This document shows, piece after piece, positions 56,026 to 64,000 of a stretch of 64,000 nucleotides of DNA. The stretch is from Siccirubricoccus deserti (GTDB taxonomy: Bacteria > Pseudomonadota > Alphaproteobacteria > Acetobacterales > Acetobacteraceae). Each line of letters begins with the position of its first letter. Positions within the stretch are counted from its first letter, which is position 1. The DNA is taken from assembly GCF_014283215.1 (NCBI RefSeq), contig NZ_JACOMF010000008.1:1-64000 (forward strand). Reading direction: 5' to 3'. The position numbers and the translations under genes are program-made. The notes beneath the pieces were generated by a model. That model was not told the DNA's origin. It made no database searches and saw nothing but the letters and a program-made list of their open reading frames with translations.

Positions 56026-57264
56026 TTAGCTCCGCACCAGCGGGCAGCCGCCCTCGGCGATCGGCCGGAATGCCTCATTCGCCGGAATGGTGCGGACCAG
56101 CTTGTAGTAATCCCAGGGGCCCTTCGATTCCTCGGGCTTCTTCACCTCGAAAAGGTAGACAGGGTGGATCTTGCGCCCATCGGCGCGCACCTCGCCCTCG
56201 CCGAACAGCGGGTCGCTGGTCTTGATCTCCTTCATCCTGGCCACCGTCGCGGCGCCGCTGCGCTTCGCCGCCTCGACGCCGCCCATTGCCTCCACCGCCT
56301 TCAGGTAGTGCAGGGTGGAGGAATAGCAGCCGGCGTGGATCTGGGTCGGGCGGATGCCGCGGAACTGCGGGTGGAACCGCTCGGTGAAGGCGCGGGTACC
56401 GTCGTTCAAATCCCAGTAGAAGGATTCCGTCAGGTTCAGCCCCTGCGCCGTCTGCAGGCCGAGCGCGTGCACGTCGGTCACCTGGAACAGCAGCGCGGCG
56501 ATCTTGGTGCCGCGCCGGGTCAACCCGAATTCCGCCGCCTGCTTGATGCTGTTGATGGTGTCGCCGCCGGCGTTGGCCAGGCCGATCACCTGCGCCCGGC
56601 TGGCCTGGGCCTGCATCAGGAAGCTGCTGAAATCGGTGGTGCCCGGGAAGGGCGTGCGTACCGAGCCCAGCACTTGGCCGCCGCCTTCCCTGACCTTCGC
56701 CATGGTGTCGCGCTCCAGCGCATGGCCGAAGGCATAGTCGGCGGTGATGAAGTACCAGGTGCGGCCACCGGCCGCGACCATGGTCTTGCCGGTGCCGTTG
56801 GCCAGCATCCAGGTGTCGTAGGACCAGTGGATGGTGTTCGGCGTGCAGGCCGGGCCGGTGAGATCGGCCGTCGCCGCGCCGGAGTTCAGGAACACCTTGT
56901 CCCGTTCCTTGGTCACCGATGAGACGGCGAGCGCGACGGAGGAGGTCGGGACGTCGAGGATCACATCCACGCCATCGCGGTCGAACCACTGCCGGGCGAT
57001 GTTGGAGCCGACATCCGGCTTGTTCTGGTGGTCGGCCGCGATCACCTCGACGCGGATGCCCTTCTCCGCCACCTTGAAATCCTCGATCGCCATGCGCGTG
57101 GCGACGACCGAGCCCTGGCCGGTCAGGTCGGCATAGAGACCCGACTGGTCGTTCAGCACGCCAAGCCGGAGCACCGGCCCACCCTGAGCAATGGCCGGCC
57201 TCGCAAGCCCTGCCGGAAGAGTCGCAACTGCGGCACCGAGCTTCAGAATAGTCCTGCGGTCCAT
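56026..57264 (-). CDS. LivK-type ABC transporter substrate-binding protein
   Basis: This 412-residue binding protein has a twin-arginine signal (MDRRTILKLGAAVATLPAG), then VLRLGVLNDQSGLYADLTG, ADHQNKPDVGSNIARQWFD, LNSGAATADLTGPACTPN and DYAFGHALERD. Its sequence runs in parallel with that of the protein at 6691-7923 along the whole length, so the two are paralogues of one HAAT-type subfamily. It lacks neighbouring permease and ATPase genes. The N terminus is well defined by the signal peptide. The ligand is not known; amino acids, amides or aromatic compounds are family options. Confidence 0.9.
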   Translation of the reverse strand: MDRRTILKLGAAVATLPAGLARPAIAQGGPVLRLGVLNDQSGLYADLTGQGSVVATRMAIEDFKVAEKGIRVEVIAADHQNKPDVGSNIARQWFDRDGVDVILDVPTSSVALAVSSVTKERDKVFLNSGAATADLTGPACTPNTIHWSYDTWMLANGTGKTMVAAGGRTWYFITADYAFGHALERDTMAKVREGGGQVLGSVRTPFPGTTDFSSFLMQAQASRAQVIGLANAGGDTINSIKQAAEFGLTRRGTKIAALLFQVTDVHALGLQTAQGLNLTESFYWDLNDGTRAFTERFHPQFRGIRPTQIHAGCYSSTLHYLKAVEAMGGVEAAKRSGAATVARMKEIKTSDPLFGEGEVRADGRKIHPVYLFEVKKPEESKGPWDYYKLVRTIPANEAFRPIAEGGCPLVRS

Positions 57265-57371
57265 GGCCGATCTCTCCTGCGGGCCGGCTTGGCGCCGGGC
57301 CCGTTACAAGAAGAAATCGCCCAGACTTACAAAGCGTTCAAGGTCGTTTCGTAATTCTCTCGCGGCTTGGC

Positions 57372-58448
57372 TCAGGCATTGATGCCGGCCAAGGCGGCGA
57401 TCACCGCATCGGTCACCGCAGCGGTCGTTGCGGTGCCGCCGAGGTCCGGGGTCAGCACCGCGCCGCGCCCTGTCACCGCCTCCACCGCCGCCATCAGGCG
57501 ACGCCCGGCCGCGGCCTCGCCGAGGTGCTCCAGCAGCATCGCCGCGGTCCAGAAGGCGCCCAGCGGGTTGGCGATGCCCTTGCCGGTGATGTCGAAGGCC
57601 GAGCCGTGGATCGGCTCGAACATCGAGGGGCGCTTGCGGGACGGGTCGATGTTGCCGGTGGCGCCGATGCCGAGCGAGCCGGCCAACGCCGAGGCCAGGT
57701 CGGAGAGGATATCGGCATGCAGGTTGGTGGCGACCACGGTGTCGACCCGCCCCGGCTGCATCACCATGCGCGCGGTCATCGCATCGACCAGCACCTTCTC
57801 CACCGTCAGTTCCGGGTACTGGGCGGTCACGCCGGCGCAGACCTCGTCCCAGAACACCATGCCGTGGCGCTGGGCATTGGATTTGGTCACCACGGTCAGG
57901 TGCTTGCGCGGGCGGGACATGGCGATCTCGCAGGCATGGCGGCAGATGCGCTCGACCCCGGCGCGGGTGAAGACCGCGACATCCATGCCGACCTCGATCG
58001 GCAGCCCACGATGGGCCCGGCCGCCGACGCCGGCGTATTCGCCCTCGGAATTCTCCCGCACAATCACCCAGTCGATCTGCCGGCCGAGTTCCTCGCGCAG
58101 CGGGCCGGTCACGCTGGGCAGCAGCCGGGTCGGCCGGACATTGGCGTATTGGTCGAAGCCCTGACAGATCGCCAGCCGCAGCTCCCAGAGCGTGACATGG
58201 TCGGGGATGTCGGGCGCGCCGACGGCGCCGAAAAAGATGGCGTCGAAGCCTTCGAGCTGGCGCAGCCCGTCCGCCGGCATCATCTGGCCGGTAGTGCGGT
58301 ACATCGCGCTGCCCCAGTCGAAATCCTGGATATCGCAGGCGAAGCCGCCATCGGCGGCGGCGGTCGCCGCCAGCACGCGGCAGCCGGCGGCGATCACCTC
58401 CGGCCCGATGCCGTCGCCGCCGATGGCGGCAATCCTCAAACGGCGCAT
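57372..58448 (-). CDS. Tartrate / D-malate dehydrogenase
   Basis: This 358-residue enzyme belongs to the isocitrate/isopropylmalate dehydrogenase family, in the branch that oxidises tartrate or D-malate with NAD. It has IAAIGGDGIGPEV at the N terminus, VRENSEGEYAGVGGRAHRG (the branch-typical segment), TKSNAQRHGM, DAMTARMVMQPGRVDTVVAT and the nucleotide loop EPIHGSAFDITGKGIANP. GGGAGG precedes the ATG at 58448, which also gives the MRRLRIAAIGGDGIGPE start. ttuC or dmlA would be the names. The adjacent Bug-type binding proteins and TctDE-like regulators fit dicarboxylate use. Confidence 0.9.
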   Translation of the reverse strand: MRRLRIAAIGGDGIGPEVIAAGCRVLAATAAADGGFACDIQDFDWGSAMYRTTGQMMPADGLRQLEGFDAIFFGAVGAPDIPDHVTLWELRLAICQGFDQYANVRPTRLLPSVTGPLREELGRQIDWVIVRENSEGEYAGVGGRAHRGLPIEVGMDVAVFTRAGVERICRHACEIAMSRPRKHLTVVTKSNAQRHGMVFWDEVCAGVTAQYPELTVEKVLVDAMTARMVMQPGRVDTVVATNLHADILSDLASALAGSLGIGATGNIDPSRKRPSMFEPIHGSAFDITGKGIANPLGAFWTAAMLLEHLGEAAAGRRLMAAVEAVTGRGAVLTPDLGGTATTAAVTDAVIAALAGINA

Positions 58449-58500
58449 ACGCCCCTCCCCTCTCTCCTGGATCGGCGCCGGCTGTACGAGCGCGCGGCCT

Positions 58501-59310
58501 TCAGGCGAAGAGGAAGTCGCCCGCGCCCGGATGATGCTCGCCGAGCAAGGTGATGCTGACGTTGCCCTGGGTCGGCACCTCGTCGGGCGGCAGCGAGTAG
58601 ATCGGTACCCAGACCTCGACCAGGGTGTTGCCGTCGACGACGCTGCTGCGAACCTGCAGATGCGTGGCGTCGGTGAACGCCGCCTCGCCCAGAATGTCGA
58701 GGGCCGCATCCGGGACGATCGACCGCAGGTGGGAGAAGTCGAGCTTGTCCAGCCCGTCCTCGAAATCCGTCACCACATCGCCGCGGGTGTCGAATACCGG
58801 CAGCTTCGCCCGGCTGTCGAGGGCGCCGAAGACGAAGCGGTCGGCGCCGGCGCCGCCGGTCAAGGTATCGGCGGCGACGCCGCCTTCCAGCACGTCGTCG
58901 CCGGCGTCGCCGTGAAGAAAGTCGGCCCCGCCGCCGCCGAGCAGCGTGTCATTGCCGTCGCCGCCCAGCAGCGTGTCGGCACCATCGCTGTCGCGGGCGT
59001 AGGCGTCGCGGTAGGGATTGCTCTCCGCCAGCACGCCCCAGCCGGAGATCAGGTCGTTGCCGAGGCTGCCGTTGGCGTAATCCGCCCCGTAGCCGGCATG
59101 CACCGTATCGTCGCCGAAGCCGGCGTCGATCAGGTTGCCGGGGATGACGACATCCGTATAGGGCTCCGGAAAGATCGGTGGGTGCGGCCCGTCGAGGCCG
59201 TCGCCGTAGATGAGGTCATTGCCGGCACCAGCCCAGATCAGCTCGGCTTCGGCGGAGCCATGGAGGGTGTCGGCATTCCAGGTCCCGATAATCAGGCGAT
59301 AGGACATCAT
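58501..59310 (-). CDS. RTX-type calcium-binding protein
   Basis: This 269-residue protein carries repeated glycine/aspartate nonapeptides: near the N terminus (GAGNDLIYGDG), and a core of consecutive units LLGGDGNDTLLGGGGAD, FLHGDAGDDVLEGGVA and TLTGGAGADRFVFG that should bind calcium and fold as a parallel beta-roll outside the cell. The C-terminal 90 residues contain DFEDGLDKLDFSHL and end in GDFLFA, hydrophobic residues as in type I secretion signals. There is no N-terminal signal peptide and no enzymatic domain. No T1SS genes are in the window. GAGG precedes the start, and the region upstream (59311-59350) is strikingly AT-rich, likely its promoter. Confidence 0.85.
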   Translation of the reverse strand: MMSYRLIIGTWNADTLHGSAEAELIWAGAGNDLIYGDGLDGPHPPIFPEPYTDVVIPGNLIDAGFGDDTVHAGYGADYANGSLGNDLISGWGVLAESNPYRDAYARDSDGADTLLGGDGNDTLLGGGGADFLHGDAGDDVLEGGVAADTLTGGAGADRFVFGALDSRAKLPVFDTRGDVVTDFEDGLDKLDFSHLRSIVPDAALDILGEAAFTDATHLQVRSSVVDGNTLVEVWVPIYSLPPDEVPTQGNVSITLLGEHHPGAGDFLFA

Positions 59311-59350
59311 ATCCTCATAAAAACGTATATATTATTCTATATCAACCTAA
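59311..59350 (-). promoter_or_regulatory. AT-rich upstream region of the RTX gene
   Basis: This is the most AT-rich stretch of the window (TATATATTATTCTATAT on the plus strand). On the minus strand it offers TTGATA and several TATA-like hexamers, but none at ideal spacing, so the exact promoter cannot be fixed. Such patches attract H-NS-like or MucR/Ros-type regulators. Confidence 0.4.
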
Positions 59351-59420
59351 ACGCGCACCTCCGTCATCTCTCTGCACAACCAAGCGACGGCTCGGAAGGT
59401 TACTCTGGCAAGGCCGCGAT

Positions 59421-60140
59421 TCAGCGACGGAACCGCAAGGCCAGCCCCCGGGCCCGCCAATCCGCCTCGATCCCGTCGAGGTCCACCCGGCCGGAGGGGT
59501 TGCCCCGCCGCGGCATCTCCAGCAGCGCCGGTTGCCGCTCCCGGGTCCAGACGCCCAGCAGACGCCGGAGTTCATCGAGCGGAGCCAGATGGTCATCGAC
59601 CCGTATGTTGAGGTCGGGGAAATCCTCCGTCGTCACCATCAGCATCGCCGCGGATTGCCGGCCGCGCCGGTCACCGCCTGCCGCCTCTCCGGCATCGAGC
59701 GCCGCCATCAGCCGGTCCGGCAGCGGCAGCGACGCATCGGCGGCGAAGCGGGCGTAGGTGTCCGCCACCACCGCCGGCCCGGCCAGCATGTTGCCGGCGA
59801 CGGAGAAGCCCTCGGCGGTGCTGTGGCCGCACCATTCGACGCAATTCTCGCCGGTCCAGGCGGCACTGCGGCCGTGCCGGTCCACGGCGTGCACCTGACG
59901 GATGCCGCGGCCCTCGTCGCCGACCAGCGCACCCTCGATGGCCGCCGCCGGATGCAGACCGCGCTGCATCGCATCCAGGATCGCCGGACCGAGATAGCGG
60001 TTGGTCATGGACTGCGTCGAGACCGCGCCGACCCCGGCACGGACAAAGGGGCAGCTGGCGCCGACGGCGAAGGCGCAGGTGGTGACGGCGACAGCAAAGG
60101 CGCCGGTGACGCTGTCATGGGCAACAATGGACCAGGTCAT
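59421..60140 (-). CDS. DUF1028 domain-containing protein
   Basis: This 239-residue protein begins MTWSIVAHDSVTGAFAVAVTT and contains CPFVRAGVGAVSTQSMTNRYLG, GENCVEWCGHSTAEGFSVAGNML, signatures of DUF1028, an Ntn-hydrolase-like fold of uncertain activity. A C-terminal segment with LNIRVDDHLAPLDELRRLL is the usual putative peptidoglycan-binding-like tail. The ATG at 60140 follows GAGAG. It is divergent from a Bug-type protein gene. It has been found near amidase and peptidase genes, so an amide-hydrolysing role is a guess. Confidence 0.88.
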   Translation of the reverse strand: MTWSIVAHDSVTGAFAVAVTTCAFAVGASCPFVRAGVGAVSTQSMTNRYLGPAILDAMQRGLHPAAAIEGALVGDEGRGIRQVHAVDRHGRSAAWTGENCVEWCGHSTAEGFSVAGNMLAGPAVVADTYARFAADASLPLPDRLMAALDAGEAAGGDRRGRQSAAMLMVTTEDFPDLNIRVDDHLAPLDELRRLLGVWTRERQPALLEMPRRGNPSGRVDLDGIEADWRARGLALRFRR

Positions 60141-60242
60141 CTCTCGGAGCTCCCGCGGCGGACCCCCCATCCTACGCGCCGGGTTGCGCCGCGGCAGGGG
60201 TAGAGGCAGCCTGCTGACAAATCAGGGAGGCAACAATCCATC

Positions 60243-61232
60243 ATGACCGTCACCCATCCTGCCGTCGGCCGCCGCGCCGCCCTGGCCCTCCCGGCGCTGC
60301 TGGCCGCCGCCCACCCGGCGCACGCCCAGGCCGCCTGGCCGGACCGGACAGTGCGGCTGGTGCTGCCCTTCGGCGCCGGCGGGGCCATCGACACCCTGGC
60401 CCGCACGGTGGCCAACGCCTTTCCCGCCCAGGCCGGTGGCCAGACCCTGGTGGTGGAGAACCGCGCCGGGGCCGGCGGCACCATCGCCGGCGCGACGGTG
60501 GCCCAGGCACGGCCGGATGGCGCAACGCTGATGATGGCCGATCTCGGCGCCAACGCCATCGGCAAGGAACTGCAGCCGAGCCTATCCTATGACCCGGTCG
60601 GGAGCTTCGCCGCGATCTGCCATCTGGTGAACCTGCCGCTGGCACTGGTGGTGCCGGCGGCCTCCCCGGCGCGCGATGTGGCCGGGCTGGTCGCGCTGGC
60701 GAAGCGCGAGCGCGACATGGTCTACGCCCATCCCGGCATCGGCTATGTCGGGCATCTGGCGCAGGAGATGTTCCTCCGCCAATCCGGCATCCGGATGACC
60801 CCGGTGCCCTATCGCAGCGGCGCCGAGGTGGTCCGCAGCCTGCTGGCGAACGAGACTGGCAGCTCCTTCATCACCGTCTCCACCAGCCTGCCCTTCCTGC
60901 GCGAGGGCAAGCTGCGGGCATTGGCCGTCGCTTCCCCGAAGCGGGTCGGGCTGCTACCGGAGGTCCCGACCGTGGCCGAGACACTGCCGGGCTTCGAGGC
61001 GACGGTCTGGCACGGCATCGTCGGCCCCGCCGGGTTGCCAGTGGAGATCATCGCCGCCGCCAACCGCGTTTTCAACGCGGTGGCGCAACAACCCGAGGTG
61101 CGGCGCATGGTCGAGCAGAATCAAGCGGGCGAAGTGGTTGGCGGCAGCGCCGAGAGCTTCGCCGCCTTCATCCGCGCCGAGCACGTTCGCTGGGCGCCGC
61201 TGATCCAATCCTCCGGCCTTCGCATCGAATAG
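60243..61232 (+). CDS. Tripartite tricarboxylate transporter (Bug/TctC) substrate-binding protein
   Basis: This 329-residue periplasmic binding protein has a signal peptide (PAVGRRAALALPALLAAAHP with cleavage near AHAQA), then AAWPDRTVRLVLPFGAGGA, VVENRAGAGGTIAGATVAQ, VPYRSGAEVVRSLLANE and the C-terminal GSAESFAAFIRAEHVRWAP. GGGAGG lies 10 bases before the ATG. No TctAB genes adjoin it. It is followed within 9 bases by a Nudix hydrolase, probably on one transcript. The TctDE-type sensor genes downstream suggest that such carboxylates are sensed here. Confidence 0.92.
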   Translation: MTVTHPAVGRRAALALPALLAAAHPAHAQAAWPDRTVRLVLPFGAGGAIDTLARTVANAFPAQAGGQTLVVENRAGAGGTIAGATVAQARPDGATLMMADLGANAIGKELQPSLSYDPVGSFAAICHLVNLPLALVVPAASPARDVAGLVALAKRERDMVYAHPGIGYVGHLAQEMFLRQSGIRMTPVPYRSGAEVVRSLLANETGSSFITVSTSLPFLREGKLRALAVASPKRVGLLPEVPTVAETLPGFEATVWHGIVGPAGLPVEIIAAANRVFNAVAQQPEVRRMVEQNQAGEVVGGSAESFAAFIRAEHVRWAPLIQSSGLRIE

Positions 61233-61241
61233 GCAGAACTG

Positions 61242-62024
61242 ATGTCCGAGAGCACCCCCGCCCCCGCCCGCCCCGCCGCCACCGTCCTGCTGCTGCGCGA
61301 CTCCGCCTCGGGGCCGGAGGTGTTCATGGTGGTGCGCCATCGGCAGATCGAATTCGCCGCCGGCGCGCTGGTCTTCCCTGGCGGCCGTGTTGAGGCGGCG
61401 GATGCGGAGATCGCCGCCGGACTAGGCGCCACCGACCCCTTCGCTGCCTTCCGTGTCGCCGCCATCCGCGAGGCCTTCGAGGAAAGCGGGCTGCTGCTGG
61501 CCCGCACCGCCAGCGGCGTGCCGCTGACGCCGGACCAGGGCGCCGCTGTCGCCGCGGCGCATCGCGACGCGCTCAACGCCGGCAGCCGCGGCTTCGCGGC
61601 GCTGCTGCAGGCGGAGGCGCTGGTGCCCGACATCGGGGCGCTGGTGCGCTTCGCCCATTGGGTGACGCCGGACGACTTGGCCAAGCGGTTCGATACGCAT
61701 TTCTTCCTGGCCCCGGCGCCCGGCGGCCATGCCGCGACGCATGACGGGCATGAGGCGGTGGACAGCGTCTGGATTTCCCCCGAGGCGGCTCTGGCCGAAG
61801 CCGCGGCCGGCACAAGGACACTGCTGTTCCCGACCCGGATGAACCTCGGCCGGCTGGTCGGCGCCACCTCGCTAACGATGGCGCTGGAGACGGCGGCGGC
61901 GCAGCCGGTGGTGACGGTACAGCCGCGGCTGGAAACCGATGCGACCGGCACCCGCCTGCTCCGCATCCCGGTCGAGGCCGGCTATGGCGGGCCGCTGTTC
62001 CCGGTCGGCCAGCGGGCGATGTAG
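61242..62024 (+). CDS. Nudix hydrolase
   Basis: This 260-residue protein has a Nudix box in an expanded form: FPGGRVEAAD, then REAFEESGLLL, with the metal-binding Glu pair in REAFEE. The rest (ALVRFAHWVTPDDLAKRFDT, FFLAPAP, HDGHEAVDSVWISPEAAL) matches the long bacterial subfamily related to eukaryotic NUDT19, which hydrolyses CoA or nucleotide derivatives. Its substrate is not determined. The gene lies 9 bases after the Bug-type gene. Confidence 0.9.
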   Translation: MSESTPAPARPAATVLLLRDSASGPEVFMVVRHRQIEFAAGALVFPGGRVEAADAEIAAGLGATDPFAAFRVAAIREAFEESGLLLARTASGVPLTPDQGAAVAAAHRDALNAGSRGFAALLQAEALVPDIGALVRFAHWVTPDDLAKRFDTHFFLAPAPGGHAATHDGHEAVDSVWISPEAALAEAAAGTRTLLFPTRMNLGRLVGATSLTMALETAAAQPVVTVQPRLETDATGTRLLRIPVEAGYGGPLFPVGQRAM

Positions 62025-62097
62025 CCGGGTTCGGCCGCCCGGAACCAGCGGCGCCGGCCGCTGCCGGTGATGGATGCGCCGCCGGGTCAGGCGCCAA

Positions 62098-62112
62098 CTG
62101 GAACGATTCCAG
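62098..62112. promoter_or_regulatory. Palindrome upstream of the two-component genes
   Basis: CTGGAA-CGA-TTCCAG is a perfect inverted repeat in the AT-richer leader of the response-regulator gene. It is a candidate operator, perhaps for autoregulation. Confidence 0.4.
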
Positions 62113-62216
62113 AATATCTTGCGGTACCGGGCTTCCAGCCTCATGTATTCACTGATGAATTGCGCCACCCGGGCGGTCCCGCCCCGGTGTCGCCGACGGG
62201 AATTGGAGAACGGACG

Positions 62217-62906
62217 CTGCGGACCCTGCTTGTCGAGGATGACGCCCGCCTCGCTGAACTCGTCGGCGAGGCGCTGCGCCGGCATGGCTGGCTGGTCGAT
62301 GTCGTGGGGAGTTGCGCCGACGCCTATGCGGCGCTGCGCTCGGCCGATTACCGGGTGATGGTGCTCGATCTCGGCCTGCCGGATGGCGATGGCATCAGCC
62401 TCGTGCGCGGCCTGCGCATGGTCGGCGATCCGCTGCCGATCCTGATCCTCACCGCGCGCGGCCGGGTCGCCGAGCGCATCGCCGGGCTGAACGCCGGCGC
62501 GGATGATTACGTGGTCAAGCCCTGCGCCGCGGCGGAGCTGCATGCCCGGATGCGCGCCCTGACCCGCCGGGCCGCCGGTGCGGCCAGCCCGACGCTGCGG
62601 CTGGGACCGCTGGAGTACGACCAGTCATCGCGGATGGCGAGCGTGAACGGCGCGGCGCTGCGGCTGACCCTGCGGCCGTCGATGGTGCTGGAGACGCTGC
62701 TGCTGGCGCGTGGCCGCTTCGTGCCGCGCGCCACAATCGAGAACGCGCTGAGCAATTTCGAGGGCGGGCCGGAGAGCGGCGCCATCGAGGTCTATGTCAA
62801 CCGGCTGCGCAAGGCACTGGAGGCCGCCGCGCCGGATGTCAGGATCGAGAACCAACGCGGCTTCGGCTACCGCATCGTCCATGCCGCCACCGGCGCCGAC
62901 TCCTGA
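62217..62906 (+). CDS. OmpR-family response regulator (TctD/QseB-like)
   Basis: The receiver domain (about 1-115; LLVEDDARLAELVGEAL, phospho-acceptor in VMVLDLGLPDGDG, then LILTARGR and the Lys in DDYVVKPC) is followed by a winged-helix DNA-binding domain (about 125-222; LTLRPSMVLETLLL, IEVYVNRLRKALEA, NQRGFGYRIV). No good ATG starts it. A CTG at 62217 stands 8 bases after GGAG, gives a 229-residue protein and puts the acceptor at Asp51, as in QseB/TctD relatives. GTG 62187 (239 residues) and ATG 62067 (279 residues) are alternatives. Its stop overlaps the kinase start (TGATG). Confidence 0.85.
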   Translation: MRTLLVEDDARLAELVGEALRRHGWLVDVVGSCADAYAALRSADYRVMVLDLGLPDGDGISLVRGLRMVGDPLPILILTARGRVAERIAGLNAGADDYVVKPCAAAELHARMRALTRRAAGAASPTLRLGPLEYDQSSRMASVNGAALRLTLRPSMVLETLLLARGRFVPRATIENALSNFEGGPESGAIEVYVNRLRKALEAAAPDVRIENQRGFGYRIVHAATGADS

Positions 62907-64000
62907 TGCGATCTTCGCGATCCTTCATGCCGCGATCGCTTACCCGGACCGGCGTCGTCATCCTGCTGGCCGCCACCCTCGTCGCCGCCGCCGCATCGGT
63001 CGGCCTGCTGCTCAGCCGCAACACGGTGGTGATCGCCGACAAGGAACTGGAGGTGCTGGCGGCGAATGCGCATACGCTGGCAAGCGGGCTGCGCTATTCG
63101 GACGACACCGGCGAATGGCACCTGGACCTGCCGCAGGTCCTCGCCAGCCGCTTCGACCCCGCCTATGGCCGTGCCTTCTACGCGGTGCGGGACGGCTCCG
63201 GCCGGGCGGTGCTGTCCTCGATGGACCAGATGCCGGGCGACGTGCCGATCGTCCTGCCGAATTCGACCTTCGAGGAGCCGGCCACCTTCCGCCTGCGTCG
63301 CGGCGGCATGGTTCTGCGCGGACTCTCCATCCCCGTGGAGATCGCGGGCACGCCGCTGATCGTCCAGGTGGCGGATAACGTCATCCACCCGGATGTGGTG
63401 ACCGACGATCTTTCGGCGGATTTCCTCGCCCGCGTGTCCTGGGTGATCCTGCCGGTCTTCGTGGCGCTGGCGGCGGTGTGCTTCGGCACGCTGCATCTCT
63501 GCATGCGGCCGATCCACCTGCTGTCGCGCCGCGCCGCGGCGCTGTCGGGCGCCAACGAGCGCCTGCCGGAGGACGAGACCCCGGATGAGATCCGACCGCT
63601 GGTGCGGGCGATGAACGCCGCGCTCGACCGTGCCGAGCGGGCTTTCGACGCGCAGCGCCATTTCACCGCAGAGGCGGCGCACCAGATGCGGACCCCGCTG
63701 GCCGTGCTGAAGGCGCATGCGGAGCTGATCCAGGACCGCCGCACCGGTGCGCTGCTCGACCACGATGTCACCGCGCTGGAACGCATCGTCGACCAGCTGC
63801 TGATCCTGGCCGAGATCGACACCGCGGAGATCGCTCCCTCCGGCACGCCGGTGGATCTGCGGGCGCTGGCCGAGGCGGCGGTCGAATTCCTCGACCCGCT
63901 GGCGGCCAGGCAAGGTGTGGAGCTGGTGCTCGACACGCCGGCCGAGCCGGTGTTGGTCGACGGCCATGAGGAGCCGCTGTATCAGGCCATCCTCAACCTG
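62906..64000 (+). CDS. Sensor histidine kinase (TctE/QseC-like), truncated by the window end
   Basis: The first 365 residues are present. A transmembrane helix follows the start (LTRTGVVILLAATLVAAAA, then LLL), then a periplasmic domain of about 130 residues, a second helix (WVILPVFVALAAVCFGTL), a HAMP-like linker and the H-box FTAEAAHQMRTPLAVLKAH with the phospho-accepting His259. The last residues visible are the beginning of the N-box (HEEPLYQAILNL). ATP-binding G-boxes lie outside. The ATG overlaps the regulator's stop. The region around it suggests tri- or dicarboxylate sensing as for TctE; this is an inference. Confidence 0.92.
   Translation, partial: MRSSRSFMPRSLTRTGVVILLAATLVAAAASVGLLLSRNTVVIADKELEVLAANAHTLASGLRYSDDTGEWHLDLPQVLASRFDPAYGRAFYAVRDGSGRAVLSSMDQMPGDVPIVLPNSTFEEPATFRLRRGGMVLRGLSIPVEIAGTPLIVQVADNVIHPDVVTDDLSADFLARVSWVILPVFVALAAVCFGTLHLCMRPIHLLSRRAAALSGANERLPEDETPDEIRPLVRAMNAALDRAERAFDAQRHFTAEAAHQMRTPLAVLKAHAELIQDRRTGALLDHDVTALERIVDQLLILAEIDTAEIAPSGTPVDLRALAEAAVEFLDPLAARQGVELVLDTPAEPVLVDGHEEPLYQAILNL

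Overview
The window is a GC-rich (about 70 %) chromosomal segment that reads as an alphaproteobacterium of the Acetobacteraceae (Roseomonas-like). This is inferred from extreme third-position GC, the order gyrA-coaD-cyclophilin-cyclophilin, several orphan TctC/Bug-type and LivK-type solute-binding proteins, DUF1028, KDG/KDPG and glyoxylate genes, and a gltD-gltB order. No rRNA, CRISPR array or replication origin was seen. There is one tRNA gene.

Layout. 1-1.8 kb: the end of a genomic island, with an IS3-family remnant, the stub of an excisionase-like gene and a tyrosine integrase, abutting the 3' end of tRNA-Lys(TTT). 1.9-10.4 kb: core genes, namely two cyclophilins (cytoplasmic and exported), coaD, gyrA with a recognisable promoter, an orphan LivK-type binding protein, and parC. 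10.5-17.1 kb: three glycosyltransferases (a TPR one with a frameshift, a large one with repeated GW modules, and a GT4). 17.1-21.2 kb: a CBS/HlyC-CorC protein, a small coiled-coil protein, KDPG aldolase plus KDG kinase, and a lipoprotein.

21.2-38.3 kb is an amide/peptide scavenging region. A tightly overlapped minus-strand operon (ArgE/DapE-like deacylase, two tandem N-carbamoyl-amino-acid-hydrolase-like M20 enzymes, an M81 MlrC-like protein) lies head-to-head with a histone-deacetylase-fold amidohydrolase and an M19 dipeptidase. After yifB come gamma-glutamyltransferase, creA and a complete dipeptide/oligopeptide ABC transporter (dppABCDF order). The shared theme of importing and hydrolysing peptide-like or ureido compounds is an inference from gene families and adjacency; the substrate cannot be read from the sequence.

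38.3-54.6 kb: an AI-2E-type permease, hydroxypyruvate isomerase with tartronate semialdehyde reductase (glyoxylate/glycerate route), an XRE regulator with an unassigned C-terminal domain, a Pat-type acyl-CoA-synthetase/GNAT fusion, an HSL-type esterase, an NDUFA9-like Rossmann protein with a good intrinsic terminator, glutamate synthase (gltD, gltB) and a GST. 55-64 kb: a carboxylate-oriented region with two Bug-type binding proteins, another LivK-type protein, a tartrate/D-malate dehydrogenase, an orphan RTX protein, a DUF1028 protein, a Nudix hydrolase and a TctD/TctE-like two-component pair whose kinase runs off the window end.

Nothing here is a clear-cut new defence or signalling system. 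The best leads are the overlapped amidohydrolase cluster, the four-module GW region of the large glycosyltransferase, the excisionase interrupted by an IS at the island end, and the hairpin-dense intergenic regions.
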